In this document: positions 43,366 through 51,494 of the stretch, piece after piece | Position numbering within the stretch: position 1 is the first letter of the stretch | How the letters are laid out: every line of letters begins with the position of its first letter | From: JAWXCE01 sp033764775 | GTDB taxonomy: Bacteria; Pseudomonadota; Alphaproteobacteria; Rhizobiales; Rhodomicrobiaceae | Direction: 5' to 3' | NCBI GenBank assembly: GCA_033764775.1 | Contig: JANRIQ010000012.1 | Span: 62,001-126,000 of the forward strand | DNA: 64,000 nt | Translations under genes and position numbers: made by a program | Notes under the pieces: model-generated | What the model was told of the DNA's origin: nothing | Databases searched by the model: none | Seen by the model: the letters and a program-made list of their open reading frames with translations, nothing else

Positions 43366-44202
43366 TCACGACCAAATCGGCAGATTGCGCCACCATTCCC
43401 ACCAGTCAGCCCAGGCGGCGCCTTCAGGCCACAGCCAAGTCGGGCCGCTGATCACGATGCACACCGCGCTCCAGAACCCGGCCGACAGCGCGATGAACAG
43501 CCCCACGCGATGGATGCCGAGCGTGCCGACCGACCAGCCGATGGTGTCGCGGAAGAAGGTGTTCTCGTGCTCGGGGGTGAGCACCGTCTGCCCCTTGCCC
43601 GGGTTCACCGACGACAGGATCAAGCCGCCGTGCAGCGATAAGGCCAGCGCCGTCGTGAAGAAGAACGTGATGGCGATCATATGCGCCGGATTGTAGTGGA
43701 AGTTGCCGAACTGATAGCCCGTGTAGGACACCCAATCGAGATGGGTGAAGATGCCGTAGGGGAAGCCGTAGCTCCATGACCCCATGAGGACCGGGCGGAT
43801 CACCACGAGAGTGAAATAGGCGAAGATCGCCATGCTGAACGCGATGGGCACGTGATAGCTCATGCCGAGCTTGCGGCTGATCTCCACCTGCCGCAACGCC
43901 CACGACCCGAAGGCGCCGAGCGCGCAGATGGTGATGATCTGCCACAGTCCCCCCTCTTTCAACGGCGCGAGCGCAAGACCGTACTCCGCCGGCGGAGGGT
44001 TTATGCTGATTTGCCAGATGTTCCAGGTCGGCCCCAAGGCCGCGCCCCACAAAATCAGCGCGACGCCCACGACAGTGAAGAAGATCGTCGTGACCCCGAA
44101 GAAGCCGACATAAAACGGCCCCACCCAGAAGTCGAACAAATCTCCCCCGATCAGCGTACCGCCGCGAACGCGGTATTTTCTTTCAAAGCTGAGCAAGGCC
44201 AT
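43366..44202 (-). CDS. pufL: Photosynthetic reaction centre L subunit
   Basis: A 278-residue protein with five membrane helices. It starts MALLSFERKYRVRGG, after an AAGGAA. Chlorophyll ligands are in YNPAHMIAITFFFTTALAL and SLHGGLILS, and the iron/QB histidine is in LGIHRVGLFIAL. The frame has a TTG two codons upstream, which I do not use. It is separated from pufA by a 168-base spacer with an mRNA hairpin. Confidence 0.97.
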   Translation of the reverse strand: MALLSFERKYRVRGGTLIGGDLFDFWVGPFYVGFFGVTTIFFTVVGVALILWGAALGPTWNIWQISINPPPAEYGLALAPLKEGGLWQIITICALGAFGSWALRQVEISRKLGMSYHVPIAFSMAIFAYFTLVVIRPVLMGSWSYGFPYGIFTHLDWVSYTGYQFGNFHYNPAHMIAITFFFTTALALSLHGGLILSSVNPGKGQTVLTPEHENTFFRDTIGWSVGTLGIHRVGLFIALSAGFWSAVCIVISGPTWLWPEGAAWADWWEWWRNLPIWS

Positions 44203-44322
44203 GACCAAAATTCCTTTGTATGGAGACCGGCCTCGCGCCGCGAAGTCGAGCGTTAACCGCGGTCAGTCTCATTCGTAAACCAGCCGAGGCGCTGGCGTCG
44301 GCGCCGCCTCATGCGCGTAGGG

Positions 44323-44359
44323 CTGCGGCGGGGCGGCCTGTCGCCGATCCGCGCCGCAG
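44323..44359 (-). promoter_or_regulatory. Intercistronic hairpin between pufA and pufL
   Basis: On the minus strand CTGCGGCG (44359-44352) pairs perfectly with CGCCGCAG (44330-44323) around a 21-base loop, 12 bases after the pufA stop. In Rhodobacter, hairpins here stabilise the pufBA mRNA and raise LH1 over reaction centre. The same role is likely but inferred. No T-run follows. Confidence 0.6.
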
Positions 44360-44370
44360 CAGAGGTCCGC

Positions 44371-44547
44371 CTAGGTCAGCTTGAGAGGAGAGACGATCTC
44401 CGCCGCTTTGCGCTCGCCAGGGTTGATCCAGTTGTATTTGTCCGTGCTGAGCAGAATGAAGTGGATGATCAGCGCCAGCGTGAAGAGGAAGGTGAACAGC
44501 GCCACCAAAGCCCTGCGCGGATCGAACAACAGCCAAATGCGCCACAT
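44371..44547 (-). CDS. pufA: LH1 alpha polypeptide
   Basis: A 58-residue antenna protein. It begins MWRIWLLFDPRRALVALF, with the chlorophyll-binding His in LALIIHFILLSTDKYNW, followed by a 17-residue charged tail. The H-x(10)-W spacing with the Trp after STDKYN is that of LH1 of R. rubrum and R. palustris. The ATG at 44547 follows CTGGAG. It lies 73 bases after pufB in the puf operon. Confidence 0.97.
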   Translation of the reverse strand: MWRIWLLFDPRRALVALFTFLFTLALIIHFILLSTDKYNWINPGERKAAEIVSPLKLT

Positions 44548-44620
44548 GTGAAATCTCCAGGTTTTCGAGTTTATTAATCAGAAAGTCTTCGAGGCGGTCG
44601 CCCGCCCCGCCCGCCGCCCG

Positions 44621-44782
44621 TTAGCCGAGCCAGGGACGCCAGGACCACACGAGCACGTGCGCGACGAGCGCGATCGCGGTGAACGCGATAAAGCTGGTCA
44701 TGAACACGCCGTGGAACTCTTTCGCTTCATTCTCAGTCAGCCCGGTGAACGACCCGGTCCTTCTGTCCATATTCGCAGCCAT
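44621..44782 (-). CDS. pufB: LH1 beta polypeptide
   Basis: A 53-residue antenna protein. The N-terminus MAANMDRRTGSFTGLTENEA is followed by KEFHGVFMTSFIAFTAIALV and the chlorophyll site AHVLVWSWRPWLG. The second His (AH) ligates bacteriochlorophyll and the WRPW tail is typical of LH1 beta. A strong GGAGGATATC precedes the ATG at 44782. It is too short for simple length-based gene calls but unmistakable. Confidence 0.97.
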   Translation of the reverse strand: MAANMDRRTGSFTGLTENEAKEFHGVFMTSFIAFTAIALVAHVLVWSWRPWLG

Positions 44783-44922
44783 GATATCCTCCGGCTGTTT
44801 TGGCCTTTTGGGCCGTCACCGCGCACGTCCCGCGCGGCGGGGATAGGCGTGGCGGGTTCGCCGTCACGCAAAGTCTCGCCAGATTTGAATTGCGGCCGGC
44901 GAGCGCCGCATCGAAAAACCAA

Positions 44923-45150
44923 TCACCCCATGAAGGCGAACGGCGCCGACCTGTGCGCCGCCGCTTTCGCCTCAGCGATGACGGAGCGTCGGTGCATGGA
45001 GCCGAGCGGGCGCGAACCGGGAAGCAGCCGGGCGACAAGCGCCACGGGCAGGAAAATCAAGAACGCCGCGCCGAAGATGAGGCGATATTCGAGCGCGTTC
45101 TTGCGCCGAGCGCGGACGGGCGAAAATGTTTTGTGCGTATCAACGGCCAT
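44923..45150 (-). CDS. pufQ: PufQ-like protein
   Basis: A 75-residue protein with one membrane helix, EYRLIFGAAFLIFLPVALVA, flanked by basic residues. Position between bchZ and pufB, size and the single central helix match PufQ, which affects bacteriochlorophyll synthesis and complex assembly in Rhodobacter. The sequence is only loosely similar, so the name rests mainly on context. A GGAGG lies eight bases before the ATG at 45150. Confidence 0.75.
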   Translation of the reverse strand: MAVDTHKTFSPVRARRKNALEYRLIFGAAFLIFLPVALVARLLPGSRPLGSMHRRSVIAEAKAAAHRSAPFAFMG

Positions 45151-45219
45151 GGGTCATGCCTCCGCGATGTGAAGTCTGAAACGGGTTTTCGTTCGGGGCA
45201 GGCGTTGCGGGGCGGCGCG

Positions 45220-46665
45220 TCATGCGGCCCTCCCCAGAACGCCGGCGCAGGATTGCGCGACACGCGCGGCCGACACCTGCTCCTCGCCGGCGTGCAGCGC
45301 GGCGCGTTCCGCGGCGTCGCGCAGGCGTTTGGCCGCGGAGATGCGGATGAGCACCGGCTGGCTTTCCACCAGGTCGTCGAGCGCGGCTTTCGCCTCGTCC
45401 GCCCAGGGCAACTGCTTCACGGCGCGCGTCGGCGTCGCCTCGACCTTGTCCATGTCGGAGCTCAGCGGAAGAATGTGAAAAAGCGCGTCGAAAAGCGCGT
45501 TGCACACCTCCTGCACGAGGTAGGTCGCGCCTGCGTAGCCCATGAACGGCGTGCCGGTGTGGCGGCGGATGATGGCGCCGGGGAACGACGCTGGGATGTA
45601 CATCGCGCGCGCGCCGCATTCCGCCATGTACATGCGCTCGTTATACGAGCCGAACATGACGAGCGGAGTTTTCGTGCGCACCATCTCGCGGATGGCGGCG
45701 TTGTCGGTTTTGGCGCCCGCGCAGCGCGACACGGCGAAGGTGCACGGGAGCCCCATCTCGTGCTCGAGGAAATTGCGCACGCCGCGCGCATAGGTCTCGT
45801 TCGCGACGATGGCGAAGCTCGCCGTGCCGAAGAAATCCTGCGTGACCGAACGCCACAAGTCCCAGAGCGGCTTGATGGTCGTGTGCTTTTCGCTCTCGAT
45901 GAACGGCTCCGGGTCGAGGCCGGTCAACTCGCCGAGCTTGCGCAGGAATTTCGTCGTGGAGTGCAGGCCGATCGGCGCTTGCAGATAGGGCCGCTCCAGC
46001 GTCTCGCACAGCAGGCGGCCGAACTCGCGGTACATGCAGATGTTCACGTCGGCGTTGACGAGCCGCTGCACGTCGGCAAGGTGCGCGCCGAGCGGGAACA
46101 CCATGTTGATCTCGCAGCCGATGCCTTCGACAAGGCGGCGGATTTCAGCCAGATCGCTCGGCGTGTTGAACGTGCCGTAGATCGGGCCGATAATGTTGAC
46201 GCGCGGCCGCTCGCCCTCTTTGCGTTTGCGCTCGGGCATCTTGCGCAGGCCGAATTCGGTCCACAGCCAGTTGATGGCGCGGTTCGCGCTCTGCCACTGA
46301 TCCTCATCGATCGTGCGCGGCAGGAAGCGCTTGATGCCCGTGCCCTCAGGCGTGACGCCGCCGCCGATCATTTCGGCGATGGAGCCGGTGACGACCACGG
46401 ATGGCAGGCTTGGGTCGAGCGTCTTGTGCGCGCGCTTCATCGCGCCTTCGGTGCCGTGCTGGCCCAACTCCTCTTCGGCGAGGCCGGTGACGACGATGGG
46501 CAGTTCGTGCGGCGGCAGGCCGTCGGTGTAGTGCAGCACCGAGGTAATGGGCAGGTTCTCGCAGCCGACAGGGCCGTCGATGATCACCTGCAGGCCCTTG
46601 ATCGCCGTGAAGGCGTAGACCGAACCCCAGTAGCCGCCCGCTCTATCGTGGTCGAGGATCAGCAT
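45220..46665 (-). CDS. bchZ: Chlorophyllide a reductase subunit Z
   Basis: A 481-residue nitrogenase-like subunit. With BchX and BchY it reduces ring B of chlorophyllide a to a bacteriochlorin. Marks include MLILDHDRAGGYWGSVYAF, GPVGCENLPITSVLHYTDG and the long VVVTGSIAEMIGGGVTPEGT block. The ATG shares one base with the bchY stop (TGATG). The C-terminal HSTTKFLRKLG and helical tail are standard. It is the last bch gene before pufQBALM. Confidence 0.96.
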   Translation of the reverse strand: MLILDHDRAGGYWGSVYAFTAIKGLQVIIDGPVGCENLPITSVLHYTDGLPPHELPIVVTGLAEEELGQHGTEGAMKRAHKTLDPSLPSVVVTGSIAEMIGGGVTPEGTGIKRFLPRTIDEDQWQSANRAINWLWTEFGLRKMPERKRKEGERPRVNIIGPIYGTFNTPSDLAEIRRLVEGIGCEINMVFPLGAHLADVQRLVNADVNICMYREFGRLLCETLERPYLQAPIGLHSTTKFLRKLGELTGLDPEPFIESEKHTTIKPLWDLWRSVTQDFFGTASFAIVANETYARGVRNFLEHEMGLPCTFAVSRCAGAKTDNAAIREMVRTKTPLVMFGSYNERMYMAECGARAMYIPASFPGAIIRRHTGTPFMGYAGATYLVQEVCNALFDALFHILPLSSDMDKVEATPTRAVKQLPWADEAKAALDDLVESQPVLIRISAAKRLRDAAERAALHAGEEQVSAARVAQSCAGVLGRAA

Positions 46666-48221
46666 CAGATCATCTCCTCGGCTTTGCGCTGCTTGGCGAT
46701 CTTAGCGAGCTGGCGCTCATACATATCGCGGAACTCAGGCCGCTCGCGCGGTTTCTCCTGCCAGACGCCCGCTGTTCCCGCCTCGCCCACGCCCTCAAAG
46801 AACGCGCTCATCTCGTCGAAGCGGGCTTTGTTGGCGAGCGCCGCGTTCACCACGGTCGCGAGACTGCCTGCGCCCGCCGGACCCATCAGCGGCCGCGCCG
46901 AGATGAGGTTGGTGAAGTAGAGCGCGGGCGTGCGCTTCTCTTTCGCCTTCTGCACGATGGGGGTGGTGCCGATGGCGAGGTCGGGGCGGAACTCCTCGAA
47001 AGCCGCGAGATCCTGTTCGAGCGACGCGCGGAACTGCACGCGCACGCCCTTCGCCTCCAGCCATTCGCGGTCGGCGTCGGAGAAGCGCGTGCGCGGGCAA
47101 GCCGTGCCGACATAGCGCACGTCGGCGCCGCTCTCGATCAGCAGGCGCGCGACGATCAGTTCGGAGCCTTCGTAGCCCGACAGCGTGACGCGGCCCTTGA
47201 TCGGCAGCTTGGCGAGCGCGGCTTTCACGGCGGGCAGCGCCCGATTTTTGGCGGCGTCGATCTGCGCGCGCGCCACGCCGCAGGTCTGGCCAGTGGCCTC
47301 CAGCCACGCCTCGGTTCCGTCATGACCGACGGGCGCGGAGCCAACGACGGGCCGTCCGGCGGCCTCGAACTCGCGCACACTCGCCGTGTAGAACGGGTGG
47401 ATGGCGGCCACCGCCGCGCAGTCGAGCGCCGCATACAACTCGCGCCATTCGCGTGTGGGGACGACCGGGCCGGCGGCGAGGCCCATCGGCTCCAGCATCG
47501 CGGCGATGCTCATCGGGTCGGCGGGGAACATCTCGCCGAGCAGCGTGACGGTCGGCCGGTCGGACTTGCCCCCGCGCGGGGCGGCGACGGCGCCTTGCTC
47601 AGCTTCGGCCCGCGCGTATCTCAGCATCGCGCCAGCCAGCACGTCTTTGGCCTCGGCGTGTGTCGGCACGCCAAAGCCCGGCACGTCGATCCCGATGATG
47701 CGCACGCCGTTGATTTCTTTCGGGAGCAGTTGCAGCGGCACGCCGGAGGCGGTCGGCACGCACAGATTGGTGATGACCACCGCGTCGTACAGCTCCGGGT
47801 CGGCGAGTTTGTAGACCGCGTCGCGGATGTCCTCGAACAGCTTGCCGGTGACGAGCGTCTCGGAGTTGAACGGCACATAGCCGACCGTGCGCCGCGCGCC
47901 GTAGAAGTGCGAGGTGAAGGTGAGGCCGTAGACGCAGCAGGCCGAGCCGGACAGCACCGTCGCCGTCCGCCGCATCCTCAGGCCGACGCGCAACGATCCA
48001 AACGCGGGGCACATGCTTTGCGGCTGATCGTGCGGGCCTTGCGGATAGTCGGCGGCGTATTGCGCCAGCGTCTCACTCTTGCCCGCGCTTTCCGCCGCGC
48101 GCTTCATTTCGCCCTTGCTATGGCAGCCGCCTTTCGAGGCGGAACCGCCCGAAAAGGTCCCCTCCCCCGGGGAGAGATCGGGGGCGGGGGGGGAGTTAAC
48201 GGGAGTGTCAAGTGCGGTCAT
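46665..48221 (-). CDS. bchY: Chlorophyllide a reductase subunit Y (unusual N-terminus)
   Basis: A 518-residue nitrogenase-like subunit. The conserved part starts at GCHSKGEMKRAAESAGK and runs through DQPQSMCPAFGSLRVGLRMR, SGSACCVYGLTFTSHFYGAR and VITNLCVPTASG, the Fe-S cysteine blocks. The first ~35 residues are not conserved. They are encoded by a repeat-like stretch (48121-48200) with GC palindromes and a C8 tract on the coding strand. The start at 48221 is eight bases after bchX with a weak GAGG. The stop overlaps bchZ. Confidence 0.94.
   Translation of the reverse strand: MTALDTPVNSPPAPDLSPGEGTFSGGSASKGGCHSKGEMKRAAESAGKSETLAQYAADYPQGPHDQPQSMCPAFGSLRVGLRMRRTATVLSGSACCVYGLTFTSHFYGARRTVGYVPFNSETLVTGKLFEDIRDAVYKLADPELYDAVVITNLCVPTASGVPLQLLPKEINGVRIIGIDVPGFGVPTHAEAKDVLAGAMLRYARAEAEQGAVAAPRGGKSDRPTVTLLGEMFPADPMSIAAMLEPMGLAAGPVVPTREWRELYAALDCAAVAAIHPFYTASVREFEAAGRPVVGSAPVGHDGTEAWLEATGQTCGVARAQIDAAKNRALPAVKAALAKLPIKGRVTLSGYEGSELIVARLLIESGADVRYVGTACPRTRFSDADREWLEAKGVRVQFRASLEQDLAAFEEFRPDLAIGTTPIVQKAKEKRTPALYFTNLISARPLMGPAGAGSLATVVNAALANKARFDEMSAFFEGVGEAGTAGVWQEKPRERPEFRDMYERQLAKIAKQRKAEEMI
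48121..48200. repeat. Repeat-like GC palindromes inside the start of bchY
   Basis: CCGCC-TTTCGA-GGCGG (48127-48142) and GGCGG-AA-CCGCC (48138-48149) interlock, followed by CTCCCCCGGGGAG-type sequence and a run of eight G on the plus strand (48186-48193). Translated on the minus strand it reads SPPAPDLSPGEG, a composition seen when intergenic repeats are inserted into genes. No second copy was seen in the window, so the repeat family is unproven. Confidence 0.5.
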
Positions 48222-48228
48222 GAGCGCC

Positions 48229-49248
48229 TCACGCCGCGTCGTAAATGACTTCGAGGGAGACTTTTTCGACCATCACGCCGCCGCGCATGTCCTCCTGGGA
48301 GGCCGGCAGCAGCGTCACGCCGCGCCCAACCGCCTCGCCCTTGAACAGGCCGAGCAAGCCGTCGGTCGACAGAGGCTTCGGGCGCACCGGCGGCGCTTCC
48401 GCCACGTTCATCGCCAGCATCTCGAAGATCGGCGCCCATTCGCCGCCGGGCACGCCAACGATCTCGTAATTCGCGCTTTTCTTGCGGATGTCGTCGTTCT
48501 GCGGGATGGCGGCGAGCACCGGGATGCCGACCGCGTCGCAGAAGGCCTGCGCCTCGCCGGTGCCGTCATCCTTGTTGATGAGCATGCCCGCGACGCCCAC
48601 ATTGCCGCCGAGCTTGCGGAAATATTCGACCGCCGAGCAGACGTTGTTGGCGACGTAGAGCGATTGCAGGTCGTTCGAGCCGACGACGATCACCTTCTGG
48701 CACATGTCGCGGGCGATCGGCAGGCCGAAGCCGCCGCACACCACGTCGCCGAGGAAGTCGAGCAGCACGTAGTCGAAGCCCCATTCATGGAAGCCGAGCT
48801 TTTCGAGCAGTTCGAAGCCGTGGATGATGCCGCGCCCGCCGCAGCCGCGACCGACCTCAGGGCCGCCCAATTCCATGGCGAAAACGCCGTCGCGCTTGAA
48901 GCACACGTCGCCGATCTGGACCTCTTCGCCGGAGAGCTTTTTCTTGGCCGAGGTTTCGATGATGGTCGGACAAGCGCGGCCGCCGAACAGCAGCGACGTC
49001 GTGTCGGACTTCGGATCACAGCCGATAAGCAGCACGCGCTTGCCCTGCTGGGCCATCATGTAGGACAGGTTGGCGAGGCTGAACGATTTGCCGATGCCGC
49101 CCTTGCCGTAGATGGCGATGATCTGCGTGGTTTTCGTCACCGGGCCAGTCGGCAGCGCATCGGGTTCGATCGCCGCTTCGTCGCGCAGACGTTGTGTCAT
49201 AGTCACTTGCGGCTGGCCCGTGGGCCGATCGCCATCGAGGGGGGTCAT
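48229..49248 (-). CDS. bchX: Chlorophyllide a reductase ATPase, BchX
   Basis: A 339-residue NifH-like protein and electron donor to BchYZ. The P-loop is YGKGGIGKSFSLANLS, and [4Fe-4S] cysteines are in GRGCGGRGII and VVCGGFGLP. The ATG at 49248 overlaps the bchC TGA and gives MTPLDGDRP; a longer frame inside bchC is not used. It differs from BchL by its longer C-terminal part and lower similarity, and by the position next to bchYZ. Confidence 0.96.
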   Translation of the reverse strand: MTPLDGDRPTGQPQVTMTQRLRDEAAIEPDALPTGPVTKTTQIIAIYGKGGIGKSFSLANLSYMMAQQGKRVLLIGCDPKSDTTSLLFGGRACPTIIETSAKKKLSGEEVQIGDVCFKRDGVFAMELGGPEVGRGCGGRGIIHGFELLEKLGFHEWGFDYVLLDFLGDVVCGGFGLPIARDMCQKVIVVGSNDLQSLYVANNVCSAVEYFRKLGGNVGVAGMLINKDDGTGEAQAFCDAVGIPVLAAIPQNDDIRKKSANYEIVGVPGGEWAPIFEMLAMNVAEAPPVRPKPLSTDGLLGLFKGEAVGRGVTLLPASQEDMRGGVMVEKVSLEVIYDAA

Positions 49249-50204
49249 GAGCAGCGTCTCCAATCGAGGATCATTTTCAGGCAGGCGGGGTCGTCGAAGG
49301 CGGTGCGGTAGGCGTCGCCCGCATCGAGCGCCGAAGCGCGGTGGGTGATGAGGCCGGACAGCGAGAGGCGCCCATCGGCGACAAGCGCGACGACGGCCGC
49401 CATGTCCTCCGGCTTCCATTCAGCGGCGACGCGCAGCCGCGCCTCGCGCATGAAGGCCGGCGGAAAGGCGAAGGCGACCGGTTCGCTATAGAAGCCGGCG
49501 AGCGTAATTTCGCCGCCGAAGGCCAGGCGGGCGATCAGCGTGTCGAGCAGCCCGGCGTCGCCGCTCGCGTCGTAGATGGAGTCGTAAGCGCGGCGCGGGT
49601 CCGCGTCGGGATGCAAAACCTCGTAGCCCTCGGCGCCGTCCAACCGCGTGGGGTTCGTCTCCCATACGACCGGGGTGTCTCCCAGAGCGAGCGAGATGCG
49701 CGCCAGCAAGCGCCCCAGCGCGCCATGGCCGACGATGAGTTGCGGCGGGCGACCCTTAGGATCGGCCAGCGCATGCCGCGCCGTGGCGGCGAGCGCGAGC
49801 ATGACGGCGTCCTCGCCGACGTCCGCCTCGATGACCGTCAATCGGGCGCCGGGCGCCGTGACGCGGGAAGCCGCGCCGCCGAACAGACCGCGCACCGCGC
49901 CGAAACATTTGGCGCCGGGCACGAAGACCCGGTCGCCTGTCCGAAGGCCAGAGCGGGACCCCGCTTCCACGACAAGGCCAACGGACTCATAGCCCGGAAC
50001 GAGCGGATAGCCCATCCCGGGAAACTTCGGCATGCGGCCTCGCCACAACAGGCGCTCGGTGCCGGCGCTGACGCCACTCCACTCCATGGCCACCACGGCG
50101 TCGTCCTCGGTGGGCGGGGCGATCGGAAGCCGGCTGAGCGTCAGCCTTTCCGGTCCCTCCATCACCACCGCAAGCGCGTCCATCGTGTCAGGCTCCGTGA
50201 CCAT
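49245..50204 (-). CDS. bchC: 3-hydroxyethyl bacteriochlorophyllide a dehydrogenase
   Basis: A 319-residue zinc-type alcohol dehydrogenase fold. It oxidises the C-3 hydroxyethyl group to acetyl, late in bacteriochlorophyll synthesis. Family marks are VPGYESVGLVVEAG, GDRVFVPGAKCFG and LIVGHGALGRLLARISLAL (nucleotide site). The start MVTEPDTMDALAVVMEG at 50204 lies 34 bases downstream of PpsR-type boxes and a promoter. It begins the bchCXYZ-pufQBALM superoperon. Confidence 0.95.
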   Translation of the reverse strand: MVTEPDTMDALAVVMEGPERLTLSRLPIAPPTEDDAVVAMEWSGVSAGTERLLWRGRMPKFPGMGYPLVPGYESVGLVVEAGSRSGLRTGDRVFVPGAKCFGAVRGLFGGAASRVTAPGARLTVIEADVGEDAVMLALAATARHALADPKGRPPQLIVGHGALGRLLARISLALGDTPVVWETNPTRLDGAEGYEVLHPDADPRRAYDSIYDASGDAGLLDTLIARLAFGGEITLAGFYSEPVAFAFPPAFMREARLRVAAEWKPEDMAAVVALVADGRLSLSGLITHRASALDAGDAYRTAFDDPACLKMILDWRRCS

Positions 50205-50237
50205 GTGCCTATTTTTTTAGCGGGAAGTCGTCATTTT

Positions 50238-50281
50238 TGTCAGTGTAGTTTGACTGCAAAAGTTGTCAAATAATATTTACA
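50238..50281 (-). promoter_or_regulatory. bchC promoter with tandem PpsR boxes
   Basis: A perfect TGT-N12-ACA lies at 50264-50281 and a one-mismatch TGT-N12-ACT at 50238-50255, 8 bases apart. On the minus strand TTGACA (50269-50264) and TACACT (50247-50242) are 16 bases apart. The site overlaps the end of crtF, so bchC can be read from its own promoter and also by read-through from crtF, as in Rhodobacter. Confidence 0.85.
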
Positions 50282-51434
50282 CTTGCCCCACCGTCGCGTG
50301 GATGACGCTGGCGAGCAAAGGCCGTCTGGTGGGTCGGCGCCGGATGCGAGCGAAGCCGGCCTGGGTCAGAATCGCTTTGTGTTCGGCAAAACTGCGCGCG
50401 CGGCCCCGGCCCATGGCCAGCAGATAAAGGCCGAAATAGGCGTCGGCGACCGGGCCGCCCTCGGACAAAGGCTCCGCGATGAGCAGCGCGCCGCCCGGGG
50501 CGAGCGCCGCCCGCGCCCCTTTCAGAATGCGCAGCGCCGTCGCGTCGTCATGGTCGAGCAGCACGCGGACGAGGGTGATGAGGTCTGCGCCGCCGGGCAG
50601 TTGGCCGCGAAAGTCGCCGCCGATCGCGCTGGCCCGCGCGCCAAGACCAGCCTCGGCGAAGCGCGCGGCGGCCCGTTCGGCCACGGCGGGCAGATCGAAC
50701 AACACCAGTTCAAGGTTTGGCGCGGCGCGGGCGGTGGCCAGCAGAAACGCGCCATCGCCGCCGCCCACATCCATGAGCCGCCGGTGCCGCCGGAAGTTGT
50801 AGGCGGCCAAGGTCTCGGCCGCGACGCCCGGCTGCGACGCCGACATCAGCGCCGTGTAGGGCGAGACGGCCTCGCCGGGCAAAGCCTCGGCGGCGCGCGC
50901 GTCGGCGTAAGGCCAATAGGCGGCGAGTTGCGTGTCGCCCGCCTCGCCGCGCAACAGGGCGACCGGATCACGCAGATCGGCGTAGAGCATGGCGTGATGC
51001 TCCACCATCGCCGCGATGCCTGGGTCGGCCTTCATCGCCGCGCCGAGGAGACCGAGACCGTAGCGTCCCCCGCCCCGCCGCGCCGCGAGCCGCAACGACG
51101 CGGCAGCCTTCAGCAAACGCTCGGCCGCATCTGGGGCAAGGCCCGCCCGCGCGCCGAACTCGGCGGGCGTGAGCGGCGACGCCAAACTCTCGAACAACCT
51201 CAGGCGCACACAGGCGAAGAGAACCTGGCTGTAGACGAAGCCCGCCGAGATGTCGAACAGCGCGCGCTCGTGACGGCGCGCGATACCCCGCACGCCGGGG
51301 AAGCCCGCCGCCCAGCGCTGAAACGCCGCCGAACCGATCAAACGATCGCGCAACGCGTAGACTCGGTCGGCGAGGGACGCCGAGGGCGTCGCCGCCGGCA
51401 TGCGCTTTTGTTGTTGCGTGACCCGCGATTGCAT
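50277..51434 (-). CDS. crtF: Hydroxyneurosporene/rhodopin O-methyltransferase
   Basis: A SAM-dependent methyltransferase that adds the methoxy group of spheroidene/spirilloxanthin-type carotenoids. The N-terminal dimerisation helices are followed by the SAM site LMDVGGGDGAFLLATARA and LVLFDLPAVAERA. I use the ATG at 51434 (385 residues). A GTG at 51458 would give 393 residues, the length of R. capsulatus CrtF, but would lie over PpsR-like sites; a further ATG (MPAATPSA) is also possible. No start has a good ribosome-binding site. Confidence 0.9.
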   Translation of the reverse strand: MQSRVTQQQKRMPAATPSASLADRVYALRDRLIGSAAFQRWAAGFPGVRGIARRHERALFDISAGFVYSQVLFACVRLRLFESLASPLTPAEFGARAGLAPDAAERLLKAAASLRLAARRGGGRYGLGLLGAAMKADPGIAAMVEHHAMLYADLRDPVALLRGEAGDTQLAAYWPYADARAAEALPGEAVSPYTALMSASQPGVAAETLAAYNFRRHRRLMDVGGGDGAFLLATARAAPNLELVLFDLPAVAERAAARFAEAGLGARASAIGGDFRGQLPGGADLITLVRVLLDHDDATALRILKGARAALAPGGALLIAEPLSEGGPVADAYFGLYLLAMGRGRARSFAEHKAILTQAGFARIRRRPTRRPLLASVIHATVGQV

Positions 51435-51439
51435 ATCAC

Positions 51440-51482
51440 TGTAAAGTTTAGTTGTCACTTAAGGCGTCATTAAAAATGGACA
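51440..51482. promoter_or_regulatory. Degenerate PpsR boxes between crtF and crtD
   Basis: Two one-mismatch PpsR sites lie side by side: TGT-N12-TCA at 51440-51457 and CGT-N12-ACA at 51465-51482, 7 bases apart. On the minus strand TTAATG and TAAACT, 17 bases apart, could be the crtF promoter. The short gap must serve divergent crtF and crtD. PpsR control is inferred. Confidence 0.55.
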
Positions 51483-51494
51483 ACCGGCGCGACG

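Noticed and set aside
42405..44782. LH2 (puc) genes near puf
   Set aside because: Only one alpha/beta pair is present. The His and Trp pattern and the operon place show LH1.
44800..46920. 706-codon plus-strand frame opposite bchZ and pufQ
   Set aside because: It runs through the complements of bchZ, pufQ and the start of bchY. bchZ and bchY are firmly identified by motifs.
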